Notes: generated from the sequence alone by a model not told the origin. A stretch of DNA of 64,000 nt from Paraburkholderia translucens (GCF_020881035.1 NZ_JAJITC010000003.1:1-64000), one strand, 5' to 3'. Shown: positions 1 through 8,920, counted from the stretch's first letter. Program-made: numbers and translations.

Positions 1-115
1 CCTGATGACCATAGCGAGTCGGTCCCACCCCTTCCCATCCCGAACAGGACCGTGAAACGACTCCACGCCGATGATAGTGCGGATTGCCCGTGTGAAAGTA
101 GGTAATCGTCAGGCT
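1..115 (+). rRNA. rrf: 5S ribosomal RNA
   Basis: The sequence matches betaproteobacterial 5S rRNA: the CCCACCCCTTCCCATCCCGAACAGG-type loop is at about 25-50, and a GAAAGTAGGT segment precedes the 3' strand. The first bases (CCTGATGAC) pair with the end (near 105-113) to form the closing helix. One or a few 5' bases may lie outside the window. It is the last gene of an rRNA operon entering from the left and is followed by a strong terminator. Confidence 0.95.
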
Positions 116-128
116 CCTTACCCCAGAC

Positions 129-158
129 AGAAACCCCACCCAGCGCGGTGGGGTTTCT
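129..158 (+). terminator. Rho-independent terminator of the rRNA operon
   Basis: A 12-bp perfect stem (AGAAACCCCACC paired with GGTGGGGTTTCT) has a 6-nt loop and sits 14 bases after the 5S rRNA. The U tract is short, but the stem is strong and correctly placed. Confidence 0.8.
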
Positions 159-240
159 GCGTTTACGCACTGTCAATGCACGCCTGAAAAATCCGGCACT
201 CAGCGGCGGTTTTTCTCTTATCTAGGCCATTGCTTCGCCA

Positions 241-1191
241 TCACCCTCGTGGACGTGAGCTGTCGGAACCAACTGGACTCGCGGACCCGCGCCACGGAAG
301 CTTCGCCAGCACCTGACCGATCGCAACGTCGAACGGCGTGCGTCGGCCAATTCCAAGCGCCTCCAGGCGGCTTGACGTCAGATGGCAGTTGTGCGGCCGC
401 CGCGTCGAGTCTGTGGGGGCGCGCTGCGGCGTCAGATGCGCATTGAGTTGTAGCGCCGCCGCAAGGCGCACGGCGATCTCGTACTTGTTCATCGGTTCAT
501 TGCCCGACCATTGAACGATGCCCGAGATCGTTTCGCCGCGCCCGTGCCGCTCGAGCATCTGCCGAATCACGACCGCGACATCGGGCGTGAACGTGGGATA
601 GCGGATCGCCCAAGCGTCCATCGTGGCAGTCTGGCCGTCCGGCGCGGCCGAAGCCGCGATCGCCGGCACCAGGCTAGTCACGGCCGACTCCGACCAGTTG
701 ACGATCGGCCCATACAGCAGAGGCAGTCGTAGCACGCATCCGAGGTCAGCCGTTTCGATTAGCGCTCGCTCGCCTTCGAGCTTGCTCTGGCCGTACGCGT
801 TGAGCGGCCGAGGTGTGCTGTCGTGTCGATAGGGCGGGCGCGTGCCGTCGAATACATAGTCGGTCGAGATCGATAGCGTCCAGGCGCCGTTTCGGTTCGC
901 CGCCCTGGCGATCGTTCGTACGGCATCGACATTTAGCGCGCGTGCAAGCGCTGGATCGCGCTCGCATACATCGGGCCGGCGCTCTGCCGCAGCAATCACG
1001 ACGGCGTCTGGCGCCACGTGCTCGATGAAACGCTCGACCGCAAAGCTATCGCGAACGTCCAACGCGACCAACTGCAGCGATGGCCGGCTGAATGCGGTGG
1101 TGACGATCTGCCAGCCAACCTGGCGTGCAAGTTCTTCGTTGAGCGCTCGGCCCAGCAGCCCGGAACCACCAATCACCGCAACCTTGAACAT
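241..1191 (-). CDS. RmlD-like SDR family NAD(P)-dependent sugar-nucleotide reductase
   Basis: The 316-residue protein has an N-terminal Rossmann motif GGSGLLG (about residues 8-14), an STDYVFDG strand and a YGQSK catalytic Tyr-x-x-x-Lys. This is the pattern of dTDP-4-dehydrorhamnose reductase (RmlD) and of the related MAT2B-type proteins. No other dTDP-rhamnose genes are nearby, so it is probably a stand-alone RmlD-like protein of unknown substrate rather than a pathway enzyme. It is transcribed toward the rRNA operon, and its start lies 11 bp from the copZ stop, so the two may be co-transcribed. The start ATG at 1191 directly precedes the Rossmann strand. Confidence 0.8.
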   Translation of the reverse strand: MFKVAVIGGSGLLGRALNEELARQVGWQIVTTAFSRPSLQLVALDVRDSFAVERFIEHVAPDAVVIAAAERRPDVCERDPALARALNVDAVRTIARAANRNGAWTLSISTDYVFDGTRPPYRHDSTPRPLNAYGQSKLEGERALIETADLGCVLRLPLLYGPIVNWSESAVTSLVPAIAASAAPDGQTATMDAWAIRYPTFTPDVAVVIRQMLERHGRGETISGIVQWSGNEPMNKYEIAVRLAAALQLNAHLTPQRAPTDSTRRPHNCHLTSSRLEALGIGRRTPFDVAIGQVLAKLPWRGSASPVGSDSSRPRG

Positions 1192-1202
1192 GATTGGCGC
1201 CC

Positions 1203-1406
1203 TCAGCGCATAGACGTGACCGTGTATCCGGCTTCGTCGATTGCGTGCTTCAGCGCATCGACCGTTTGTGTCGAGTCCACGACGACGCGGCCGGTCGCGA
1301 GATCCACTTGAACCTGGGCGGCGGCGTCATGCTCGCGAATCGCGCTCGTAACGGCGCCAACACAGTGCTGGCAGCTCATGCCTTCTACATGGAGTTCGAT
1401 TGTCAT
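1203..1406 (-). CDS. copZ: CopZ-like heavy-metal-associated (HMA) copper chaperone
   Basis: This is a 67-residue single HMA domain with the metal-binding motif GMSCQHC near residues 9-15, the usual length for bacterial CopZ. It is expected to bind Cu(I) in the cytoplasm and hand it to a P1B ATPase or to the regulator. It is divergent from a MerR-family regulator with a CueR-type Cu(I) loop, and the 135-bp gap carries a MerR-type dyad. No CopA ATPase is adjacent, so its export partner must be elsewhere. The family is certain; the specific metal is inferred from the neighbour. Confidence 0.88.
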   Translation of the reverse strand: MTIELHVEGMSCQHCVGAVTSAIREHDAAAQVQVDLATGRVVVDSTQTVDALKHAIDEAGYTVTSMR

Positions 1407-1476
1407 TGGGGAGCTCGGCGGGAATCAGATTGGGGATAGTCGAATTATGCCTGCCGATCCGCATTTGGTGATGCTG

Positions 1477-1498
1477 ACCTTCCGTCCATGGGAAAGAG
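1477..1498. promoter_or_regulatory. CueR-type operator in the copZ/merR divergent promoter
   Basis: ACCTTCC, a short spacer and GGGAAAGAGT form an imperfect dyad like the CueR/CopR operator. On the plus strand it lies between CTGACC (1474-1479) and TAGGAT (1499-1504) with a 19-bp spacer, the over-long spacing typical of MerR-activated promoters. The orientation of the activated promoter is uncertain because the dyad also faces copZ. Confidence 0.55.
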
Positions 1499-1541
1499 TA
1501 GGATCGGCTCGAGTTCGGCCAAGATCAGGAAGGAAACAGTC

Positions 1542-1964
1542 ATGAACATTGGTGAAGCGGCCCGCGCGTCGGGCGTTACGGCGAAGATGATCCGCTACTA
1601 TGAAAGTGTCGGCCTGTTGGCAGCGAAGGCGCGTACGAGCGCCGGTTATCGCGTGTATGGCCCGCAGGAAGTGCATTCGCTGCGTTTTATTCGCCAGGCG
1701 CGACGGCTCGGATTTCTAGTCGAGGATATCCGGCGACTGCTGGCGCTATGGCACGACCGCTCGCGTGCAAGCGCGGAAGTGAAGCGGATCGCGCTCGAAC
1801 ATGTCGCCGAACTCGATCGCCGCATTGCCGAGCTGACCGATATGCGCGACACCCTCGCGCATCTGGCCGATCATTGCCACGGCGACGACCGGCCCGAATG
1901 TCCCATCATCGAGCGCCTCGCCGATACGGATCTGGTCTCGGGACAAGGTTGCCATCCCCTTTAA
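1542..1964 (+). CDS. cueR: MerR-family copper-responsive regulator, CueR-like
   Basis: The 140-residue protein begins with a MerR winged helix (MNIGEAARASGVTAKMIRYYE) followed by a dimerisation helix. Near the C-terminus it has C-x7-C (CHGDDRPEC), the same spacing as the two cysteines of the Cu(I) loop of E. coli CueR. It should bend an over-spaced promoter and activate copper genes when Cu(I) is bound. The ATG at 1542 was chosen because AGGAAGGA lies just upstream and translation from it starts at the conserved helix; the longer frame from 1488 would add unconserved residues. Divergent from copZ. Confidence 0.88.
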   Translation: MNIGEAARASGVTAKMIRYYESVGLLAAKARTSAGYRVYGPQEVHSLRFIRQARRLGFLVEDIRRLLALWHDRSRASAEVKRIALEHVAELDRRIAELTDMRDTLAHLADHCHGDDRPECPIIERLADTDLVSGQGCHPL

Positions 1965-2163
1965 CGGTTCGGTTCCGCAAGAGGTGCAACCTATAACTTG
2001 ATATTCCTTGACACGCGCGTACTGGCACCTAGATTGTGCATAGAGAGCAGCGAAGCAATCACGATCGCGGGAAGATCGCCAGAAATCGGATAAGATGACG
2101 TGATCGATGCACCGATACGGTGCGTCATTCCAGGAGGGAATGCCCCTCATGCCAGGATTTCAA

Positions 2164-2191
2164 TGTCAAGGTTGGACGCTTTGGTTATAAT
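2164..2191 (+). promoter_or_regulatory. Candidate promoter of the DUF3563 gene
   Basis: A perfect TATAAT -10 box is at 2186-2191, preceded by a weak -35 candidate TGTCAA at 2164-2169 with a 16-bp spacer. It lies 65 bp before the DUF3563 start. The -10 is convincing, the -35 is not. Confidence 0.4.
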
Positions 2192-2255
2192 GCGGGTTAA
2201 CCCTTATGAGGGAAATCCCTGACGTCCTGTCACGGGGATTCGGTGGAGAACATTA

Positions 2256-2402
2256 ATGTTTGCGTACTTCCTTGAAAAGCTGAGCACCTGGTTCGAAACC
2301 GCGGAACGTAGCCGCCGCGAAGCGTATCTGGCATCGTCCTCGGATATCGTCCAACTCGAGCAGCGCATCCGTTCGCTCGAAACCAACGGCTTCTCTCTAT
2401 AA
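2256..2402 (+). CDS. DUF3563 family small protein
   Basis: This 48-residue protein is too short for usual ORF cut-offs. It opens with MFAYFLEKLSTWFE and has a charged helical middle (ERSRREAYLA) and a closing amphipathic helix (DIVQLEQRIRSLE). I recognise the pattern as DUF3563, a short family common in Burkholderiaceae, often in several copies. No function is known. GGTGGAG about 8 bases upstream is a good ribosome binding site. A TATAAT box lies upstream and a terminator downstream, so it looks monocistronic. Confidence 0.75.
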   Translation: MFAYFLEKLSTWFETAERSRREAYLASSSDIVQLEQRIRSLETNGFSL

Positions 2403-2467
2403 GTCCACGTTTCGAGAGTGACGCGGCGTCGCGAGCAGTCGCGCTGCCATCGCAGTACCAATGTCGG

Positions 2468-2491
2468 GCCCCGTAAAAGCGGGGCTTTGTT
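2468..2491 (+). terminator. Rho-independent terminator after the DUF3563 gene
   Basis: GCCCCG pairs with CGGGGC around a TAAAAG loop and is followed by TTTGTT. It lies 66 bases after the stop. Confidence 0.75.
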
Positions 2492-2650
2492 ATATCTGAA
2501 CACCCAAAATTGCGCTCCTGCAGGTATTTTTTCGGGTGGTCGGCACCAGAACGCTTGTCATGCCGAGTATCGACTAGCTTCGAAACGCAGGCCGCGGTAA
2601 GGTAGGGCGTTTTTCGCGCAAGACGGCATTCATAATCTATCGGGCCGCCC

Positions 2651-2992
2651 ATGTCCTCCGTCCGTTCGCTCCAAACACTCCGGTCTGTGATGACCATTGC
2701 CGCCGTGGCGACGCTCTGCGTCGCGTCGGACGCATTCGCAGTCTCCGATAACGACCGCCGGCCAGTGATTCTCGATACGCTAGGCGGCGTCAATAATGGC
2801 CAGAGCGGCACGGTGCTGCTGAATTCGCCGGCTGACCCACAGCCGCTCGTCGGCGCCCCACCGATCTCGGCACCGGTCGAGCTGCCGCAGGAATCGTCGC
2901 CGCCGTTCGTGGTCGCGCCCTATATCCAATTGCCGCCGGGTGGCGGCGTACCGCAGGGGTCGACACCTCGACCAGTCCCGCTTCCGCAATGA
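2651..2992 (+). CDS. Secreted or periplasmic proline-rich hypothetical protein
   Basis: The 113-residue protein has an N-terminal Sec-type signal (hydrophobic stretch MTIAAVATLCVASDAFA, cleavage probably after AFA near residue 30). The short mature part is rich in Pro and Gly and ends in PRPVPLPQ. No catalytic motif is visible, and I do not recognise a named family. Such small exported proline-rich proteins are common and uncharacterised in Burkholderia. An internal ATG at residue 14 would also leave a workable signal peptide, so the exact start is open. Confidence 0.6.
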   Translation: MSSVRSLQTLRSVMTIAAVATLCVASDAFAVSDNDRRPVILDTLGGVNNGQSGTVLLNSPADPQPLVGAPPISAPVELPQESSPPFVVAPYIQLPPGGGVPQGSTPRPVPLPQ

Positions 2993-3052
2993 CGTAGCAA
3001 CGGCACGAAAGATCGCCGGCGACGCTTCTACCCCGGCCGTTTCTGTTCCGTC

Positions 3053-3326
3053 TTGCTGTTTGTGATTTTCGCGGGCGCGACGGCGCTCGAAACGGCAGTG
3101 GGTGGTAGCGCCGAGATCGGCGCTGGCGCCTTCGAGCACCCCATGTTTATGGGGGACAACGTGCGCAACGCGTATTCGCCCGATGGACTAATGCGGACGG
3201 ACAGGCAGGCGACGGTCGCTGCGCGCGTTGTCGCCGTTCGATAGCCGCCTCGATTCGAAGAAAGTCGATCCGAGCGGGACCGATACGGACGAATTCGCGA
3301 GCAAGGCGGTCGCACAGTTCAAGTGA
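3053..3326 (+). pseudogene. Possible frameshifted small exported protein
   Basis: Frame 2 from about 3053 (TTG) encodes a hydrophobic N-terminus (LLFVIFAGATALE) and then GAFEHPMFMGDNVRNAYSPDG, ending at 3244. Frame 3 just after, from about 3231 to the TGA at 3324-3326, reads SPFDSRLDSKKVDPSGTDTD and onward, a protein-like acidic tail with GC-rich third positions. Together they look like one small gene broken by a single-base shift near 3225-3235. There is no ATG. It could also be non-coding. This is all I see between 2993 and 3357. Confidence 0.25.
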
Positions 3327-3357
3327 GCGCAAGCCGCTCACGCGCCAATCGTCGCAT

Positions 3358-4203
3358 TCAATTGCCGCGAAACTCGAGCTTGAACGTCGCGGCCTTGTCC
3401 TCGCCGAGCACCTTGACGAGCCATGGCATCTGGTCCTTCAGCATCTTGGCGAGCGTATACGGTGGATTCAGCATGAACATGCCGCTGCCGAACAGTCCAT
3501 AGCCGTCCTCCGGAGGATTGCTGACGGTCAGACTGACGTGCAGCCAGTTGTCTTTCTGCAGTTGTTTTAGCTGATCGGGGAAGCGCTGCGACTCGGGACG
3601 CTTAACCTGCGGATACCAGACCGCGTACGTGCCGGTCGGAAACCGCTTCAGGCTTTCCTCGACACAGCGCAACGTGCGCCCGTAATCGCGCTTGTCTTCA
3701 TACGAAGGATCGAGCAGGATCAGCGCGCGACGCGGCGCCGGCGGCAGCAGCGCGAGAATGCCGTCGAAGCCGTCGCCCGCGTACAGCATCGCGCGACGAC
3801 CCGCGTCGCGGAAATTGTGTCGCAGCACATCGATTTCGGTGCTGTGCAGCTCGAACAGTCGCATGCGATCCTGCGCACGCAATTGCCGCCACGCGAGATA
3901 CGGCGAGCCGGGATAGAAATGCAGCTGGCCATCGGCATTGAGCGCGCTGACTTCGTCGACGTAGTCGGCGAACAGCGGCGGCAGATCGTTTCGGCCCCAC
4001 AGTTTCGCAATGCCCGTCTCGAACTCGCCGGTCTTTGTCGCGTAGCCGTCCTGCAGCGAGTAGACGCCGGCGCCCGCGTGCGTGTCGATATACCAGTAGG
4101 CCTTGTCCTTCTGGCCAAGGTAGCGCAGAAGCTGCAACACGACGGCGTGTTTCAGAACGTCGGCGTGATTGCCGGCATGAAAGGCGTGGCGGTAGCTGAG
4201 CAT
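3358..4203 (-). CDS. rlmJ: 23S rRNA (adenine(2030)-N6)-methyltransferase RlmJ
   Basis: The 281-residue protein has the usual RlmJ length. It opens with MLSYRHAFHAGNHADVLKH, the family's signature N-terminus, and carries the SAM-binding DTHAGAGVY at about 40-48 and the catalytic motif DPSY at 165-168 (DPPY in E. coli RlmJ). It methylates A2030 of 23S rRNA in the cytoplasm using S-adenosylmethionine. The gene stands alone: both neighbours are separated by more than 100 bp. The Ser in place of the second Pro of the motif is a mild variation. Confidence 0.95.
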   Translation of the reverse strand: MLSYRHAFHAGNHADVLKHAVVLQLLRYLGQKDKAYWYIDTHAGAGVYSLQDGYATKTGEFETGIAKLWGRNDLPPLFADYVDEVSALNADGQLHFYPGSPYLAWRQLRAQDRMRLFELHSTEIDVLRHNFRDAGRRAMLYAGDGFDGILALLPPAPRRALILLDPSYEDKRDYGRTLRCVEESLKRFPTGTYAVWYPQVKRPESQRFPDQLKQLQKDNWLHVSLTVSNPPEDGYGLFGSGMFMLNPPYTLAKMLKDQMPWLVKVLGEDKAATFKLEFRGN

Positions 4204-4319
4204 GATGAGAAGACACTGAAAGAGCGCAGGCTGGCCCGAAGGAGCCGGTGGCGCGGCTGCGTATTGTACGCGACCGCGCGTGCCTGATTATCCACTCAGT
4301 GCGTGGTGCGGCGCGCCGA

Positions 4320-5291
4320 TTACTCGTGCGCGTCGCCGACGATTTCTTCGATCCGCTGTTTGATTTCCGGCGTGATGCGCTCGGCCACCTCGGCGGACTT
4401 CATGTTTTCGCCGATCTGTTCGACCCGCGACGCACCGGTGATCACCGTGCTGACATGCGGATTCTTCAGAATCCACGCGATGGCAAGCTGACCGACCGTA
4501 CAGCTGAGTTCATCGGCAACCGTGCCGAGCCGGCCGACCACGTTGTTTCTCGTCGGATCGGTCAGCTGCTGACGCAGCCAGTCATAGCCCTGCAACTGCG
4601 CGCGACTGTCGGCGGGTACGCCGTCGCGATATTTGCCGGTGAGCAGACCCGACGCGAGCGGACTCCACGTCGTCAGGCCCAGGCCGATATCCTCGTAGAG
4701 CCGCTTGTATTCCTGTTCGACGCGTTTGCGGTGAAACAGGTTGTATTGCGGTTGCTCCATGACCGGCTTGTGAAGATGATGCCGCTCGGCGATTTCATAA
4801 GCCGCGCGAATCTCGTCGGCGCTCCATTCCGACGTGCCCCAGTACAGCGCCTTGCCGCGCGCGATCATGTCGCTCATCGCCCAGACCGTCTCCTCGATCG
4901 GCGTGTTCGGGTCGGGACGATGACAGAACACGAGATCGACATAGTCGAGTTGCAGGCGCTTCAGCGATCCGTCGATCGCGTTCATCAGGTACTTGCGGTT
5001 CAACGTGTGGTACTGGTTCGGCGCCTCGGTGAGCCCCCAGAAAAATTTTGTCGATACGATGTAGCTCACACGCGGCCAGGCGAGTTCCTTCAATGCATGG
5101 CCCATGATCTCCTCGGATTTGCCGCCCGCGTAAACCTCGGCATTGTCGAAGAAATTGACGCCCGCGTCGCGCGCCGCGGCAAGCGATTCCCGCGCGGCGC
5201 GATGATCCACCTGGTTGCCGTACGTGACCCACGAGCCGATGGACAATTCGCTCACTTGCAGGCCGGAGCGACCCAGACGTCGATAATTCAT
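4320..5291 (-). CDS. Aldo/keto reductase, voltage-gated K+ channel beta-subunit (YghZ/Kv-beta) type
   Basis: The 323-residue protein is a TIM-barrel aldo/keto reductase. The catalytic tetrad is visible as D49, Y54 (DNAEVY), K82 (STKFFWG) and H124 (VFCHRPDP). The early [12 protein letters not shown] and the [17 protein letters not shown] segment point to the Kv-beta/YghZ branch, which reduces aldehydes such as methylglyoxal with NADPH. The true substrate is unknown. It is transcribed alone, divergently from the bdhA gene. Confidence 0.88.
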   Translation of the reverse strand: MNYRRLGRSGLQVSELSIGSWVTYGNQVDHRAARESLAAARDAGVNFFDNAEVYAGGKSEEIMGHALKELAWPRVSYIVSTKFFWGLTEAPNQYHTLNRKYLMNAIDGSLKRLQLDYVDLVFCHRPDPNTPIEETVWAMSDMIARGKALYWGTSEWSADEIRAAYEIAERHHLHKPVMEQPQYNLFHRKRVEQEYKRLYEDIGLGLTTWSPLASGLLTGKYRDGVPADSRAQLQGYDWLRQQLTDPTRNNVVGRLGTVADELSCTVGQLAIAWILKNPHVSTVITGASRVEQIGENMKSAEVAERITPEIKQRIEEIVGDAHE

Positions 5292-5526
5292 GCATGTCTC
5301 CTGGTTGGTGATGCCACGGGAACAGAGCCCGAGTTCGGTCCGAAAGGCATCAGTTTAAAGAGATAAGGATCGGTGTGCGTTTTACCTATGTCGTTCACAG
5401 GGTTCATGCACAATAGCAAAACCGGCCGCCGCGCTGCATCCGCCGAACGGTGTATGCCGTTTGGCCGACTTCAAACCGGGCGCGGTCTTGTGGTCTCATT
5501 GCTCATCAACTGCATGGAGGTTCCAG

Positions 5527-6324
5527 ATGTCGTCTCTGAGCACGAATCTGAACGGCAAGGTCGCCGTCGTCACGGGCGCCGCGAGCGGCATCGGCAAGCA
5601 GATCGCGTTGACTCTTTCTGCGGCGGGTGCAGCGGTCGCGATCGCCGATCTGAACCAGGACGGTGCGAACGCCGTGGCTGAAGAAATCAGAAAGGGCGGC
5701 GGCAAGGCAATCGGCGTGGCAATGGACGTGACAAGCGAAGACGCCGTCAACCAGGGTATCGACAAAGTCGCCGAGGAATTCGGCTCGATCGACATTCTCG
5801 TTTCCAACGCCGGTATCCAGATCGTCAATCCGATTGAAAACTATTCGTTCTCGGACTGGAGAAAGATGCAGGCCATTCACGTGGACGGCGCGTTCCTGAC
5901 CACCAAGGCGGCGCTCAAGCACATGTACAAGGACAATCGCGGCGGCGTCGTGATCTACATGGGCTCGGTCCACTCGCATCTCGCCTCGCCGCTGAAGTCC
6001 GCCTACGTGACCGCGAAGCACGCGCTGCTGGGCCTCTCGCGCGTGCTCGCCAAGGAAGGTGCTGCGCACAACGTACGTTCGCACGTCGTGTGCCCGGGCT
6101 TCGTGCGCACGCCACTCGTCGACAAGCAGATCCCCGAGCAGGCGAAGGAACTCGGCATCAGCGAAGAGGAAGTGATCAAGCGCGTGATGCTTGGCGGCAC
6201 CGTCGACGGGATCTTTACGACGGTCGAAGACGTCGCGCAGACCGTGCTGTTCCTGTCGGCCTTCCCGACGGCGGCGCTGACCGGCCAGTCGTTCGTGGTG
6301 AGCCACGGCTGGTACATGCACTAG
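5527..6324 (+). CDS. bdhA: 3-hydroxybutyrate dehydrogenase
   Basis: This 265-residue classical SDR has a TGAASGIG cofactor motif at 16-23, SNAG at 93-96 and the catalytic triad S147, Y160, K164. The [14 protein letters not shown] context and the C-terminal [13 protein letters not shown] are characteristic of D-3-hydroxybutyrate dehydrogenase, which oxidises 3-hydroxybutyrate to acetoacetate during polyhydroxybutyrate use. The ATG at 5527 was chosen because TGGAGG lies 7 bases upstream; the frame extending to 5461 has no such site. The patatin gene starts 10 bp after the stop, so the two form an operon. Confidence 0.9.
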   Translation: MSSLSTNLNGKVAVVTGAASGIGKQIALTLSAAGAAVAIADLNQDGANAVAEEIRKGGGKAIGVAMDVTSEDAVNQGIDKVAEEFGSIDILVSNAGIQIVNPIENYSFSDWRKMQAIHVDGAFLTTKAALKHMYKDNRGGVVIYMGSVHSHLASPLKSAYVTAKHALLGLSRVLAKEGAAHNVRSHVVCPGFVRTPLVDKQIPEQAKELGISEEEVIKRVMLGGTVDGIFTTVEDVAQTVLFLSAFPTAALTGQSFVVSHGWYMH

Positions 6325-6333
6325 GGAGAGCCC

Positions 6334-7566
6334 ATGGCGCAACGCAATCTGAAGCGGGCGCGCGCGGGCGTGTCCGGCGACGGAGAGGGCGCGGGTTCAG
6401 CGTCCGCCGCTCGTCCGCATCGGCATCTCCGGTTGCCCAACTACGAAACCGTCGCGCTGATGCTGCAAGGCGGTGGCGCGCTAGGCGCTTATCAGGCCGG
6501 CGTCTTTCAGGGACTTTACGAAGCCGGCATTGAACCGAACTGGATCGCGGGCATTTCGATCGGCGCGCTGAATACGGCGATCATTGCGGGCAATCCGCCG
6601 GAAAAGCGCGTCGAGCGTCTGCTGCAGTTCTGGGAAACGATCTGCGAGCCGGCGTTCGGGCCGCCGTTGCCGGCTCCGATCGAGCACGTGCTGTTCAATT
6701 CGAGCGAAGCGGTGCGTAAGGCATTTACGGCAGCGCAGGCGATGGGCGCCATCGTCGAAGGCCAAAAGGGCTTTTTCGTGCCGCGTTTCCCGCCGCCGCT
6801 GCCCACTGTCTCCGGTCCGCCACAACTGGCGAGCTACTACGACACCACGCCGCTGAAGGCGACGCTCGAGACGCTGTGTGATTTCGAGCGGATCAATTTG
6901 GGAGAAATACGCGTGTCGGTGGGGGCGGTGAATTGCGGCACGGGTAATTTCGCGTACTTCGACAATACGCACACCACGCTCAGGCCCGAGCATTTCATGG
7001 CGTCAGGCGCGTTGCCGCCGGGCTTCGCCGCTGTCGAGATCGACGGCCAGTTCTACTGGGACGGCGGACTGATGTCGAATACGCCGCTCTACGAGGTGCT
7101 CCAGTCCACGCCGCGCCGCGACACGCTCGCGTTTCAGGTCGATCTATGGAGTGCAATCGGGCCCGTGCCGGACAACATCACCGACGTACAGGGGCGCATG
7201 AAGGACATTCAGTATTCTAGCCGCACGCGTTTCGTGACCGACATGCTGCAGCGCTCGCAGCGGTTTCGTCACGTGCTGCGCGAGGTGCTGGATCGCGTGC
7301 CCGTCGAGCGGCGCGACGATCCCTGGTGTGAGCTGGCCGAGGAGCTGTCGTGTTCAAAGCGCTACAACGTGATACACCTGATCTACCGGCACAAGGAATA
7401 CGAAGGACACTACAAGGACTTTCAGTTCGGTCTGTCCACGATGCGTGAGCATTGGCGAAGTGGTCTCGAAGACATACGCCGTTCGCTCGAGCACCCCGAC
7501 TGGCTCGAGATGCCCGATAACGATGCCGGGTTCGTCACGCACGACATTCATCGAGACTCGCGCTGA
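6334..7566 (+). CDS. Patatin-like phospholipase family protein (DUF3734 C-terminus)
   Basis: The 410-residue protein has the patatin oxyanion motif GGGALG (46-51), the nucleophile elbow GISIG with S75, and the Asp of the dyad in DGG (D243). The C-terminal third, with HLIYRHKEYEGHYKDFQFG and SGLEDI, fits DUF3734. It is a cytoplasmic serine acyl hydrolase with no signal peptide. It lies 10 bp downstream of 3-hydroxybutyrate dehydrogenase, so it is likely co-transcribed, and a role in lipid or polyhydroxybutyrate turnover is plausible but unproven. Confidence 0.88.
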   Translation: MAQRNLKRARAGVSGDGEGAGSASAARPHRHLRLPNYETVALMLQGGGALGAYQAGVFQGLYEAGIEPNWIAGISIGALNTAIIAGNPPEKRVERLLQFWETICEPAFGPPLPAPIEHVLFNSSEAVRKAFTAAQAMGAIVEGQKGFFVPRFPPPLPTVSGPPQLASYYDTTPLKATLETLCDFERINLGEIRVSVGAVNCGTGNFAYFDNTHTTLRPEHFMASGALPPGFAAVEIDGQFYWDGGLMSNTPLYEVLQSTPRRDTLAFQVDLWSAIGPVPDNITDVQGRMKDIQYSSRTRFVTDMLQRSQRFRHVLREVLDRVPVERRDDPWCELAEELSCSKRYNVIHLIYRHKEYEGHYKDFQFGLSTMREHWRSGLEDIRRSLEHPDWLEMPDNDAGFVTHDIHRDSR

Positions 7567-7622
7567 CCTGCCGCTGATAGAGCCGGCGTTGCGCCGGCAA
7601 GGTCAAACTGTCAGGAAATAAA

Positions 7623-7655
7623 AAACGGCGCCTATTTCGGAAAAGGGCGCCGTTT
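7623..7655. terminator. Bidirectional terminator between the patatin and aminotransferase genes
   Basis: AAACGGCGCC pairs with GGCGCCGTTT around a 13-nt loop, with A-rich and T-rich flanks suited to both strands. The converging genes end at 7566 (+) and 7721 (-). Confidence 0.75.
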
Positions 7656-7720
7656 CTACAAGCGGTGGCAGCGGCGAACCATCTGCATCGGCGCGGTAAA
7701 ACTCCGCGCCGCGAATCGCC

Positions 7721-8920
7721 TTACTTCAGCACGTGAGCAATCGCGTTCGCGACCACGTCCAGGTTGCGCGTATTGAGCGCAGCCACGCAGATGCGGCCAG
7801 TGCTGACCGCATAGATGCCGAACTCTTCGCGCAGGCGGTCCACTTGCGCTGCCGTTAGGCCCGAGTACGAGAACATGCCGCGCTGTGCGTTCACGAAGCT
7901 GAAGTCGCGATCAACGCCGCTTGCCTTCAGACGCTCGACGAGACCATTGCGCATTGCACGGATGCGGTCCCGCATTTCACCCAGTTCGCTTTCCCACGTC
8001 GCACGCAGTTCGGGGGACGCGAGCACCGCCGCGACCACCGAGCCGCCGTGCGTCGGCGGGTTGGAGTAGTTCGTGCGGATCACGCGCTTCAGTTGCGACA
8101 GCACGCGTGCGGCTTCGTCCTTGCTCGCAGTGATGATCGACAGCGCGCCGACGCGTTCGCCATACAGCGAGAACGACTTCGAGAACGACGACGAGACGAA
8201 CACGTTCAGTTCCTGCGCCGCAAATAGACGCACCGCTGCGGCGTCCGATTCGATGTTATCGCCGAAGCCCTGGTAGGCGATATCGAGGAACGGCACGAGA
8301 TTGCGTGCCTTGACGACCTCGACGACCTGCTTCCACTGCTCGACGCTCAGATCGACGCCGGTAGGATTGTGACAGCAAGCATGCAGCACGACGATGGTGC
8401 CGGCCGCGTAGCTGTTCAGCGCGCTCAACATGCCGTCGAAGTTCACGCCGTGCGTCTGCGCGTCGTAGTACGGATATGACTCGACGACGAAGCCCGCGCC
8501 TTCGAACAGCGCGCGGTGGTTTTCCCAGCTCGGGTCGCTGATCGCGACCTTGCTGTCCGGGTTGACACGCTTCAGGAAGTCCGCGCCGATCTTCAGCGCG
8601 CCCGTGCCGCCCAGCGCCTGCGCCGTGACGACGCGGCCGGCCGCGATCAGGGGCGAGTCGTTGCCGAGCAGCAGCTTTTGCACAGCGGCGTCGTAAGCGG
8701 CGATACCTTCGATCGGCAGATACCCGCGCGGCAGTGCGGCTTCGACGCGGGCCTTCTCGGCATCGCGCACGGCGCGCAGCAGCGGAATCTTGCCTTCTTC
8801 ATTGAAGTACACGCCAACGCCGAGGTTGACCTTGGTGGCGCGCGTATCGGCGTTGAAGGCTTCGTTCAGGCCCAGAATCGGGTCGCGGGGAGCAAGTTCG
8901 ACGGCGGAGAACAGAGACAT
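7721..8920 (-). CDS. tyrB: Aromatic amino acid / aspartate aminotransferase
   Basis: The 399-residue fold-type I PLP aminotransferase has the PLP lysine K248 in SSSFSKSFSLYGER, the NPTG motif (HNPTGVD, about 185-189) and the N-terminal LGVGVY. These mark the AspC/TyrB subgroup (Ialpha), which transaminates aspartate, tyrosine or phenylalanine with 2-oxoglutarate. The ATG at 8920 was chosen: it gives the family's usual length and N-terminus (MSLFSAVELAPRDPILGLNE), whereas extension to 9007 adds an Arg-rich unconserved leader. It is divergent from uvrB, as in other Burkholderia. AspC or TyrB specificity cannot be read by eye. Confidence 0.9.
   Translation of the reverse strand: MSLFSAVELAPRDPILGLNEAFNADTRATKVNLGVGVYFNEEGKIPLLRAVRDAEKARVEAALPRGYLPIEGIAAYDAAVQKLLLGNDSPLIAAGRVVTAQALGGTGALKIGADFLKRVNPDSKVAISDPSWENHRALFEGAGFVVESYPYYDAQTHGVNFDGMLSALNSYAAGTIVVLHACCHNPTGVDLSVEQWKQVVEVVKARNLVPFLDIAYQGFGDNIESDAAAVRLFAAQELNVFVSSSFSKSFSLYGERVGALSIITASKDEAARVLSQLKRVIRTNYSNPPTHGGSVVAAVLASPELRATWESELGEMRDRIRAMRNGLVERLKASGVDRDFSFVNAQRGMFSYSGLTAAQVDRLREEFGIYAVSTGRICVAALNTRNLDVVANAIAHVLK

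Noticed and set aside
4248-5366. 372-codon plus-strand frame over the aldo/keto reductase
   Set aside because: Shadow; the minus strand has the full catalytic tetrad.
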